A stretch of 48,620 nucleotides of DNA from an uncultured Lachnospiraceae bacterium (GTDB lineage: Bacteria; Bacillota; Clostridia; Lachnospirales; Lachnospiraceae), in assembly GCA_910588655.1 (NCBI GenBank), contig CAJUPJ010000029.1, forward strand, positions 1-48,620, in the 5' to 3' direction. How positions within the stretch are numbered: the first letter of the stretch is position 1; every line of letters starts with the position of its first letter. The notes under the pieces were generated by a model. The model was given only the letters and a program-made list of their open reading frames with translations, was not told the origin of the DNA and did no database searches. Position numbers and translations under genes: made by a program. This document shows positions 1 through 6,942 of this stretch, one piece after another.

Positions 1-535
1 AATTTTCCTTTAAAGCATATTTTTTAGGCATTTTTTGCTTAAGTTCGCACTTATGCTGACATTCCCCCACTGCTTTTTCCAGATTTTCCATTCTGTCGAT
101 TGCCTGGTCCACCTTATTTTTAATGGCATCCAGCTTTTTCCTCATGCCGGTTACCTGCGTGATTTTATAAAGCGCCCTCTTACCCTTCCGCTTTGCCGCA
201 TCCACAACCTTTCCTGCCTTATTGCAGATTTTCTCCTTTAACTGTGTAACCTGCTGTTTGAGGGAAGCACACTGTTTCTGCATGGCATCTGCCGCTTTTT
301 TCAGGCTGTCCTTTACATGCTTTGATATGGTGTCCTCTTTCATGGACACCAGTTCCTGCCGAACGGATTTGAGTTCTTCCGTCATGGAACTTATCTGCTT
401 TTCCAGTGTTCCCACATAATCACACATCTGTTTGACCTGCTCCGCCTGTGCGTTCATCTGGTTATTTGCCAGCAGCTCCAATAATTCCACAATGCGGCTG
501 TCATTGCTAATCGCCTGTCCTTCTGCCAATCCCAT
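1..535 (-). CDS. DUF6674-type coiled-coil protein of integrative elements (3' end outside window)
   Basis: The reading frame is open from an ATG at 535 to the window edge (about 178 codons), so the C-terminus is missing. The protein begins MGLAEGQAISNDSRIVELLE and continues as a long charged heptad-like region with QMCDYVGTLEKQISSMTEEL and LKKAADAMQKQCASLKQQV, consistent with a helical, coiled-coil protein. The layout (short N-terminal helix, GTLEKQI-like segment, then basic coils) is what I recall for DUF6674 proteins carried by Firmicute conjugative elements; no catalytic motif is visible and the function is unknown. AAAAGGAGAG directly precedes the ATG, fixing the start. It lies downstream of the SpoVG-like gene in the same orientation, so both were probably cargo of one element. 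The family name is from memory; the ORF itself is secure. Confidence 0.72.
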   Translation of the reverse strand, partial: MGLAEGQAISNDSRIVELLELLANNQMNAQAEQVKQMCDYVGTLEKQISSMTEELKSVRQELVSMKEDTISKHVKDSLKKAADAMQKQCASLKQQVTQLKEKICNKAGKVVDAAKRKGKRALYKITQVTGMRKKLDAIKNKVDQAIDRMENLEKAVGECQHKCELKQKMPKKYALKEN

Positions 536-646
536 CTCTCCTTTTATCATTGCACCGGAATCGGGGAAACAAGCGCTCCCCGGCTCCGGCATATTATTTT
601 TTTATAAATCCCGTGCGAAAAACGCCAGTTTTGCGTTCTTCATAGA

Positions 647-678
647 GGAAACACAGCCTTTCTTTGGCAGTGTTTTCC
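647..678. other. RNA hairpin between SpoVG-like gene and DUF6674 gene
   Basis: GGAAACACAGCC (647-658) pairs with GGCAGTGTTTTCC (666-678), leaving a 7-nt loop. No clear U-tract follows on the minus strand, so an attenuator or processing site is as likely as a terminator. Confidence 0.4.
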
Positions 679-697
679 TTTAGAAAGACTTTTCCTT

Positions 698-756
698 AGG
701 TGCGGCAGTAGTTTTTCCTGACGAGGTATTTTCGAGTCTGGAAAAACTTCGCACCT
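698..756. other. Two-part hairpin just after the SpoVG-like stop codon
   Basis: AGGTGCG (698-704) pairs with CGCACCT (750-756), and TTTTTCC (712-718) pairs with GGAAAAA (740-746), giving two stacked perfect stems. It begins two bases past the stop codon on the minus strand. There is no downstream T-run, so this is probably a structured RNA segment rather than a simple terminator. Confidence 0.4.
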
Positions 757-758
757 TG

Positions 759-1420
759 TTATCTGGTCGGCAGATTCATATCCGGGAAGTCCTGCCCCGG
801 CATGAATCCTTCCTCCTGCCCCCTGATCTGTTCCTGCACTTCCGCCACTGACTTTTCATAAGCATCCGTCAGCAGGGCATTCAGTTTCCCACGGAACTCC
901 GCCGTAACAGGAAAACAGATGTCACGGTACACACTGCGGTTATTCTCGTCTATCTGGTTCGTCTTGTAGGAAGGCATGGAAACAAACAGGCCGTTCTTCC
1001 CCATGATAAGGCTGATATTGCTGACGGCAAAACAGTCGGCAATATACATCCGGGCAAGCCCCCGGATGCTGCTGTTCTCCTTTTCAAAAGGCGTGACCGC
1101 CACGGTAAAGGGCAGCTCCTTATCCTGTTCATCCCCTACAAGGTATTTATTCTGTTTTGTCTGCTGTAAATTCTCCAGTGCAAGGAGAATATTTGCCTCC
1201 AGCTCTTCGCGGAACTCCTTTGTGGTCGGGTAGCAGATATCTTTCCTCTCCCCATCCCCGCTTTTGCGTAATGCGGCATGGAAATATACAGATGGTCATC
1301 CCGGCCTGCCAGAATCGTGATGTTGCTGACCTTGAAACTGTCACCAAACACAACCGACGCATAGCCCCTTACATTGCTGTTTGCTGCCTTAACTTCCCCT
1401 ACGGTAATCTCATACTTCAT
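759..1420 (-). pseudogene. Tandem SpoVG-domain protein, frameshifted
   Basis: Two copies of a SpoVG-like fold are encoded in tandem. Copy 1 runs from MKYEITVGEVKAANSNVRGY through FGDSFKVSNITIL and YISMPHYAK. Copy 2 has FTVAVTPFEKENSSIRGLA, ADCFAVSNISLI, LFVSMPSYKTNQ and DICFPVTAEFR. Copy 1 should continue GERKDICYPTTKEFREEL, but this is in another frame; adding one G to the GGGG run (forward CCCC at 1256-1259) restores one continuous protein of about 220 residues. SpoVG is a small nucleic-acid-binding regulator; two-domain versions travel on conjugative elements. GGAGGAAAAT sets the start at 1420 rather than the upstream ATG at 1432. The break may be a real mutation or a homopolymer sequencing error. 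The exact role on the element is unknown. Confidence 0.7.
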
Positions 1421-1578
1421 ATTTTCCTCCATTCCTGCATACACCTGTATGCGTCTGCCGGTTTTTCCGGCTGCTGCCCACAAAACTGCCGTGTGCCGTT
1501 ACTGCCATATTTACTACGCAGAGACACAAAGCATATTATGGTTATTTATGGGTTACTGTCATTCCCTCCGGGCATCCC

Positions 1579-1594
1579 CCATACGCACCAACTT
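1579..1594 (+). repeat. Left terminal inverted repeat of IS4-family element
   Basis: CCATACGCACCAACTT; it is the reverse complement of 2878-2893 except for one A/G difference at position 5. Confidence 0.72.
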
Positions 1595-1602
1595 AATTAT
1601 AC

Positions 1603-1631
1603 TTCCATATTAATCCAATTTCTGGTATAAT
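1603..1631 (+). promoter_or_regulatory. Probable IS transposase promoter (extended -10)
   Basis: TGG-TATAAT at 1623-1631 is an extended -10 element. The -35 position 17 bp upstream is a poor TTCCAT (1603-1608). It lies just inside the left IS end and about 19 bp before the transposase ATG, where IS4-type promoters sit. Confidence 0.5.
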
Positions 1632-1649
1632 TATACAGAGGTGAAAAAT

Positions 1650-2878
1650 ATGGAGATAAAAGAATTAATTGATTTATTACCAGAAGATTATGAAAAAGAA
1701 TGCTATGAAAAGAAAGCAATCAGGAGAAAACGAACGATAAAAAATCCATTAGATTTACTGATATTGCTGTTGTATTACCTTTATGATAATCATTCCCTGG
1801 TTGATGTAAGCCAATTTGCAGTCTTAAAAAATACAGGGAACATAAGTGATACAGCATTGATAAAAAAATTTATCCAATGCAAAGACTGGATTATATGGTT
1901 ACTATCAAAAATGACACCAAATGAAATCATCCACTATAAGAAACCAGCAGAACTGGAACCCTGTCATGTGATAGCTGTGGATGCTTCCGGCATTGTTCAA
2001 AAAGGAGCAGTAAAAAAACATGGCATTTACATTATGGAGTTGATTTGTTTTCACTAACCTGCAACCAATTCAAATTAACAGAACAATCTACAGGAGAAAG
2101 CCTTAAAAATTTTGAAATAAAAGAAAAAGACCTCATCATAGCAGACCGTGCCTATGGAACCGTTACAAGCACCGGGCATTGTCTTAAGGGTGGCGGGGAT
2201 TTCATTATCAGGATAAAAAATAAGCCATTTAACATGTATGACGGGCAGGGAAAAAAGATCCTTCTTCCGGACTGGCTGAAAACCCTTGGCAGCGAAGCTG
2301 GGGAGATCAGCGTTTATATCAAAAGCAGTGACAAAAAATTGGTTCCATTGAGGATATGTGCAAGAAAGAAAACGGAAGAAGAAATAGCAATCGGAGAAAA
2401 ACGGTTAAAAAGGCTGGAAAGCAAAAGACAGATAACTTATAGTGATGATACCAAATTTACACATCAATTTATGTTTGTAATTACTTCTATTCCTGCCTCA
2501 GTTTCCGCAGAGAAAGTACTGGAATTTTATCGTTTGCGTTGGCAGGTGGAACTTGTATTTAAAAGATATAAACCGTTACCTGGCTTAGGAAATATGCCTG
2601 CAAAAACAAAAGAATCCAGCGGAGTGTGGTTAAACGGAAAAATGTTTTTGGCACTTTTAATAGAGAAATATCTTGGGGATATTGATTTTCCCCCTCCTGG
2701 AACATCCGGACAGAGGCGGTGTGTGTGGAAAGAGATGAAATTGGTGTCCTTTTTGATTTATATAATGTTGCTTCCAGATAAGGAAACTATTTTTTCTCAC
2801 GATTTTTTAGAATTATCTAAAAATGCTTTTATTGAAAAACGCAAAAAAAACCGACAGCAACTTTGTCAATTTCCCTAA
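1650..2878 (+). pseudogene. IS4-family DDE transposase in two overlapping frames
   Basis: This is a cut-and-paste DDE transposase. The first frame encodes MEIKELIDLLPEDYEKEC through VIAVDASG, where D is the first catalytic residue. The second frame encodes LIIADRAYG (second D) and YRLRWQVELVFKRYK, the Y-R-E-K box with the catalytic Glu. The two halves meet at an A7 run (2012-2018): frame 0 reads GTA AAA AAA CAT and soon stops, while the -1 frame reads on as T-W-H-L-H-Y-G-V-D-L-F, which is what an IS4 protein should have there. The start is the ATG at 1650 preceded by AGAGGTGAAAA. The break is either a loss of one A from an A8 run or -1 slippage on A-AAA-AAA. The full product would be about 410 residues. 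Confidence 0.75.
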
Positions 2879-3685
2879 AGTTGGTGCGCATGGTGCGCCG
2901 CCACCACAGAATATAAATGGCATTACATCAGGGTTATACCCAAATTCCCTTATATGGTGGTATATCTGCCTGCAATATCCTGATAATTTATTTACCACAA
3001 TGTCCTGGTACTTTTCTGGCAGGCTGCCGCCACCATTAATTAAAAACTGCTGTATCTGTGCTTCGTCAGCCTCACCGTTCAGCTGCCTTACATACTCCCT
3101 GTTAATCTGCTGTATACAGGTAATAACCCCATGTGGCAGTGTAACACACCTTGATTCATCAGGGTCACGGTTTACAACAGGCATGACATCAAGTGTCCAT
3201 GAGCCAAGGTCTACAGCAGTTACCATATCCGGGTACTTGTAAAGCCTGTCAGCCACTGCGCCATAACACTGGGGATATACAGAAACCCTTTCTATTACTG
3301 CACTGAATTTTTCACCTTCAAAAACAAATAAAACTTCTTTCTCTTTTGAAAGATAACGGATAAACCCTTCCTTTTCTGCACCAAACCTTGCCAGCGGAAG
3401 CCCTGCTGCAATTAACACCCTGGCACTGTATTTTTTTCTCGCCTTTAATTCCTTTGCCAGTGCCGCAAGTGTCAGCAGGTAATAATTATTGTCCTGCACT
3501 TTGTTTTCCTTTACTTCAAGACGTTTCCCGCCAATTTTATAAAACTTCCCTTTATAACCAAGGATATTTTCTTTCATTGCAGGCTCTGTTGTTATCTCTT
3601 TTACACCTGATGTAAAACAGAACCTGCTTGTTTTCATTCCAGACCAGCCGTGGTCAATCCCTATTACTTCAATATGCCTGTCCAT
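2813..3685 (-). pseudogene. ParM/StbA-like actin ATPase, 3' end replaced by IS sequence
   Basis: This is an actin-like ATPase of the plasmid-partition ParM type, expected to form filaments that segregate or stabilise an extrachromosomal or conjugative element. Visible motifs are phosphate-1 IGIDHGWSGMKTS near residue 8, phosphate-2 AVDLGSWTLDVMPVV in the middle, and the adenosine motif FIFCGGGA near the end. Directly after GGGA the frame enters the right IS end (2893) and continues with 20-odd foreign residues (PCAPTLGKLTKLLSVFF) to a stop inside the IS. The C-terminal subdomain helices are therefore lost and the product is probably inactive. The start is the ATG at 3685, behind GGAGGG, about 11 nt away; an upstream ATG at 3712 has no ribosome site. 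Confidence 0.75.
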
Positions 3686-3753
3686 TATGTTTATACCCTC
3701 CTGCCTTTCCATGTTACAATGTCTTTTATAACCTTTTCTTTTACATACAAAAA

Positions 3754-3805
3754 CAGGGCTGCCCCTGGCAACAGGTAAAACCTGTAAAAAGCCAGTACAG
3801 CCCTG
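3754..3805 (-). terminator. Nested three-stem hairpin with U-tract on minus strand
   Basis: Outer stem CAGGGCTG (3754-3761)/CAGCCCTG (3798-3805), middle stem CTGGC (3765-3769)/GCCAG (3791-3795) and inner stem ACAGGT (3771-3776)/ACCTGT (3780-3785) are all perfect. On the minus strand the structure is followed by TTTTTGT, so it can act as an intrinsic terminator or attenuator about 65 nt ahead of the parM-like start. The rest of the 395-base gap from 3713 to 4107 holds only this hairpin and the inverted repeat at 3936-3977. Confidence 0.55.
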
Positions 3806-3935
3806 GAAGATTATTATAAACCTGCCGGCCTGCCCGTAATTAATACAGACCCTGCCACACTGGGCATACAGCAGAGCCTGGACCTGCCAGAGTTTTTACA
3901 AAACGGGCTGCCGTAGATTATATAATTGCCAAATC

Positions 3936-3977
3936 TGTAAAAATAAGTTATATTATACTTATAGGTTTATTTTTACA
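3936..3977. promoter_or_regulatory. Inverted repeat with embedded -10 box upstream of parM-like gene
   Basis: TGTAAAAATAA (3936-3946) and TTATTTTTACA (3967-3977) are perfect 11-bp inverted arms around a 20-bp spacer that contains TATAAT on the minus strand. It could be an operator over the parM-like promoter or an end-binding site of the element; the sequence alone does not decide. Confidence 0.4.
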
Positions 3978-4107
3978 AATGTCTGAATTTTCTTTTTATT
4001 CAATATTTTAATTTAAAACAGGCCTGTCCTTACAAAAAATATGAATAAAAATATTATTTTTTATAGGACTGGTATTAGTGGAATCCCTTTTATTTACTGG
4101 CTTCCTG

Positions 4108-5700
4108 CTAATGTAACCTTATTATAACACCATACCCCCATTCCATCAATAATGCTGCACTTCCTGTTACGAATGGCGCTGCTATTGATGTGCCTGTGTT
4201 TGAAGAATACCTGCCTCCTGGTGCTGCACTTATTATATCAACGCCAGGTGCAACAAGTGTTGGCACATACCTTCCATCTGTTGTATTCCCTCTTCCCGAA
4301 AATGAAGCCATACTGCTGGTTGCAGCATTGTAAGCACCAACTGTTATTACATTTCTTGCTGCTGCCGGTATTGTGATGGTAGTATCAGGTGATGGTGAAA
4401 GAAAACCTGTTGAAAGCCCTATTACTTCTATTGTTGGCAGCCACATGTTTAAAATTCCATACCTGATGTCTGAAGGCTCTAAGCCAATATTCCATACCCC
4501 TGGCATTATATACTGCCCGTTTCTTGCAGGCATCCACTGTATAAATATTCCCTGTGATATTGTGTAAGGTGAGGGCTCACCATAAAACACTACTATCCTG
4601 CTGTTTCCTGTTATATACGTGTCTGCTTTTCCAGCCTGGTAATTTAAGCTTACCTGGCTTCCATCTGGTGCATTTATATTAATCCTGAATTCATCCTGGT
4701 AATGTTTCCATATCTGTAATTGTATATTTAATTCATTTTCAGCAATGGCAAATGATACCATCTGGCTGCTGCCATTTTCAAGCCTTACAGAAGCATGGTG
4801 TCTTGCATCCCCTTCATTTCCTGATGCAACGACTACCACATTTTTCCATATTCCTTTAATATCTGCTATATAATTTTCAAAAAGCGAATTGCCATCATGC
4901 GGACCGTCATTATTGCCAAAACTTAAGTTTATTGCTACTGGCATATTTAATACAATTGATTTTCTTACTACATAATCAATTGCTTCTATAATCTCTGTTG
5001 TTAATGCAAATGAACTTCCCTGTTTGCCAAGTTTTACTACTATAAGGCTGCTTTCTGGTGCAACACCCCTGTACCTGCCGCCTGGTGAAGCTGCGCCATT
5101 CCCTGATGCAACACCTGCAACAGCCGTGCCATGCCCACTTCCCCTGTCAGAAACTGGCACTATTTTAAGGCTTGAAGCTATATCAGGCTGTGCAAGTGCC
5201 TCATCTATATCTTCCTTGCTGTATTCCGCTCCCTGTGTATATCCGGCAGGTATTCTGCCATATGTATCTTCTGTTTTTGCACTCTGGTCCCATAAATATA
5301 AAATCCTTGTAGTTCCATCACTGTTCCTGAAACCTGGATGCGTATAATCTATTCCTGAATCAATTATTGCTACAAGTACACCATTGCCTTTAAGCCCTGG
5401 CATACCACCTGTAATGCCAGAACCTTCCTGTACAGAATTAATACAGGAAACTGCCCTTCCATTGTTTACGTTATAATATACCTCTCTTGGTTTTTCAACA
5501 TACACTATTCCCTGTGTATCTGCAAGGGCATCCAGTTCACTGGCTGGTACGCTTACAACTGCATAATTATTAAAAAGCCCTGTATATGCTATACCCCTTA
5601 TTCCACTTAATATAATATCCAAATCCCCATAATATTTTACAATTACACGCCACCTGTCCTCTGCTTCATCATATCCTGCACCCTGGTTACTATTCCCCAT
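4108..5700 (-). CDS. S8 family subtilisin-like serine peptidase, shortened C-terminus
   Basis: This is a subtilase of the clostridial Csp-like type, with no signal peptide. The catalytic triad and oxyanion residue are all present: Asp114 in AIIDSGIDYTHPG, His190 in GSGHGTAVAGVASG, Asn295 in VVVASGNEGD and Ser505 in NTGTSIAAPFVTGSAA. An N-terminal prodomain-like segment (about residues 15-75) resembles the Csp prodomain, and a large insertion (about 300-440) precedes the Ser motif, as in Lachnospiraceae homologues. Those usually continue 35-45 residues after LLMEWG; here the frame ends WGYGVIIRLH, so the last helix and strand appear lost near 4134. AGAAAGGATTGAT precedes the ATG. The substrate is unknown; spore-germination proteases are the characterised relatives. 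Activity is uncertain because of the missing tail. Confidence 0.88.
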   Translation of the reverse strand: MGNSNQGAGYDEAEDRWRVIVKYYGDLDIILSGIRGIAYTGLFNNYAVVSVPASELDALADTQGIVYVEKPREVYYNVNNGRAVSCINSVQEGSGITGGMPGLKGNGVLVAIIDSGIDYTHPGFRNSDGTTRILYLWDQSAKTEDTYGRIPAGYTQGAEYSKEDIDEALAQPDIASSLKIVPVSDRGSGHGTAVAGVASGNGAASPGGRYRGVAPESSLIVVKLGKQGSSFALTTEIIEAIDYVVRKSIVLNMPVAINLSFGNNDGPHDGNSLFENYIADIKGIWKNVVVVASGNEGDARHHASVRLENGSSQMVSFAIAENELNIQLQIWKHYQDEFRININAPDGSQVSLNYQAGKADTYITGNSRIVVFYGEPSPYTISQGIFIQWMPARNGQYIMPGVWNIGLEPSDIRYGILNMWLPTIEVIGLSTGFLSPSPDTTITIPAAARNVITVGAYNAATSSMASFSGRGNTTDGRYVPTLVAPGVDIISAAPGGRYSSNTGTSIAAPFVTGSAALLMEWGYGVIIRLH

Positions 5701-5866
5701 ATCAATCCTTTCTAAGGCTAATCCTGGTACTGCCAGGCAGCCGCCCTTTAATAAATATATTCACTCCTATTTTATTCTGGCAGCCGTTATCCTATAACAT
5801 ACAAATATAATGAATAACTATAAACCTTATGAATATAATATATAAATATCTCCTGGGAGTCCCATA

Positions 5867-6052
5867 ATGTCTAATTGTACTAACCTGTATTTTTTATCAA
5901 CTATTGCTTGCAAGCTTTCAGAATGTATGGATAATGAAGAAATAGAAAAACTGGCATCTGACCTGGTCGTTTTAGGTTATATGCTGGAAAATATCCAGCA
6001 TACATCAAGCACAACATGCCCCGTTAATTATTTTTCCAGCTTTTCAGAATAA
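5867..6052 (+). CDS. Small DUF6774-like protein
   Basis: A 61-residue protein, MSNCTNLYFLSTIACKLSEC, continues with an acidic helix (DNEEIEKLASDLVVLGYMLENI). The pattern of a short Cys-containing N-terminus, a LSTIACKL-like helix and then EEIEKLASDLVVLGYML matches the tiny clostridial DUF6774 family as I remember it. No enzymatic motif is present and the role is unknown. It is the only plus-strand gene in this stretch and converges on the HTH/membrane-protein pair. GGGAG seven bases before the ATG is a modest ribosome site. Its residue pattern is protein-like, which is why I keep it despite its size. Confidence 0.6.
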   Translation: MSNCTNLYFLSTIACKLSECMDNEEIEKLASDLVVLGYMLENIQHTSSTTCPVNYFSSFSE

Positions 6053-6067
6053 AGTATAATTAAAAAA

Positions 6068-6110
6068 CAGAGGGTATGCCATGCCGCCAATGGTATTGGT
6101 ATACCCTCTG
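6068..6110 (-). terminator. Intrinsic terminator of the HTH/membrane-protein operon
   Basis: CAGAGGGTAT (6068-6077) pairs perfectly with ATACCCTCTG (6101-6110), and on the minus strand TTTTTTAATT follows. It ends the minus-strand pair at 6148-6782. Confidence 0.8.
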
Positions 6111-6147
6111 GATAATTAGATACACTCTTTATTTGTATAAACCTTCT

Positions 6148-6582
6148 TTACATTTTCTGGTTATAGTATAAGGATGAAATAATATAAATAAAGACACTTA
6201 ATGCAATTATACACATTAAAGTAATTATAACAGGTGCATTTGCATATCCCATAAAACAGAGTAAAAAAAGTGCACTGCTTAAAAGAACTGTCTGTATTAA
6301 AAATGCTAAATTACCAGCTTTTCCTGAAATAATCTCTGACATTTCATCATTTTCACCAATCATTGCATTTTTATCTTTTGCCATACAATAAGTTGCAGCT
6401 GTGATAATTAAAAATATAATTCCAATAATTAAAAAACCAATGTATGCAATATCTGCCCTTGGTATCTGTGGCATGTCATCACGCATTATAAGCATCAATA
6501 AAGCACCAGCCAGAAAAATAATTCCAAGTGCTGCCCATACAGCAGAAACTGCTTTATATTTACGTTCCATAAATGTTTTCAT
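6148..6582 (-). CDS. Four-TM membrane protein paired with an HTH regulator
   Basis: A 144-residue protein with four hydrophobic helices (about residues 13-33, 45-66, 91-110 and 115-137), short loops and a highly charged cytoplasmic loop between helices 2 and 3 (CMAKDKNAMIGENDEMSEI). I do not recognise a specific family, but small membrane proteins of this shape commonly follow a short XRE regulator in Firmicutes. Its ATG overlaps the regulator stop codon by 4 bp (ATGA), so translation is coupled. A function in membrane stress or metabolite export is possible but not shown. Confidence 0.75.
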   Translation of the reverse strand: MKTFMERKYKAVSAVWAALGIIFLAGALLMLIMRDDMPQIPRADIAYIGFLIIGIIFLIITAATYCMAKDKNAMIGENDEMSEIISGKAGNLAFLIQTVLLSSALFLLCFMGYANAPVIITLMCIIALSVFIYIISSLYYNQKM

Positions 6583-6782
6583 AGATTTTCCTCCTGATAA
6601 ATAAATATTTCTTCAATAGATAAACCAAAATAATGTGCAAGTTTAAATGCCAGGATAAGTGACGGGTTATATCTGCCATTTTCCAGTGAACCTATTGTCT
6701 GTCTTGAAACTTCCATTGCGGCTGCTAATTCCTCTTGTTTAATTCCTTTCTCCTTGCGTAATTCTTCTAAACGGTTTTTCAC
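6579..6782 (-). CDS. Short XRE-family helix-turn-helix regulator (YozG-like)
   Basis: This 67-residue single-domain Cro/CI-type DNA-binding protein reads MKNRLEELRKEKGIKQEELA, then AMEVSRQTIGSLENGRYNPS, then a hydrophobic third helix (ILAFKLAHYFGLSIEEIF). QEELAAAMEVSRQTIGSLE is the classic helix-turn-helix. The start is GTG at 6782, because AAAAGGAGGGCAAT leads directly into it. It is the first gene of a two-gene operon with the membrane protein, behind a strong promoter flanked by two related half-sites, which suggests autorepression. Confidence 0.88.
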   Translation of the reverse strand: MKNRLEELRKEKGIKQEELAAAMEVSRQTIGSLENGRYNPSLILAFKLAHYFGLSIEEIFIYQEENL

Positions 6783-6798
6783 ATTGCCCTCCTTTTAT

Positions 6799-6861
6799 GT
6801 AAAGTTTCCTTTCCATAAAAGAATTATAACATATCTGTAAATAATGTCAAGTAAACTTTCC
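6799..6861 (-). promoter_or_regulatory. Promoter and candidate operator repeats of the HTH gene
   Basis: On the minus strand TTGACA (6845-6850), a 16-bp spacer and TGt-TATAAT (6823-6828) form a near-consensus promoter. GGAAAGTTTAC (6851-6861) just upstream and GGAAACTTTAC (6799-6809) just downstream are direct repeats with one difference, well placed as operator half-sites. Confidence 0.75.
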
Positions 6862-6876
6862 ATTTTATAGATAAAA

Positions 6877-6902
6877 AATACAGGCATTTTACAGCCTGTA
6901 TT
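6877..6902. terminator. Terminator after the M14 carboxypeptidase gene
   Basis: AATACAGGC (6877-6885) pairs with GCCTGTATT (6894-6902), an 8-nt loop; T-runs follow on both strands (TTTTTTAT on the minus strand). It lies 40 bp past the carboxypeptidase stop. Confidence 0.75.
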
Positions 6903-6942
6903 TTAAAATAATATATGCCAGTCCCGGATTAATAAATATACA

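Larger units (their letters stand above)
1579..2893 (+). mobile_element. IS4-family insertion sequence
   Basis: A roughly 1.3-kb element is bounded by 16-bp inverted repeats CCATRCGCACCAACTT with one mismatch, left at 1579-1594 and right (reverse complement) at 2878-2893. The length, the single DDE transposase with a YREK box, and ends of this CAT...CAACTT type fit the IS4 family (IS231-like ends, from memory). It is inserted into the 3' part of the ParM-like gene: that reading frame runs straight into the right end of the IS. A target-site duplication could not be made out. Its own transposase is frame-broken, so the copy may be inactive. Confidence 0.75.

Noticed and set aside
1157..1630. 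157-codon plus-strand frame across the SpoVG-like gene and IS left end
   Set aside because: Antisense to the SpoVG domains, crosses the IS boundary and lacks protein-like features.
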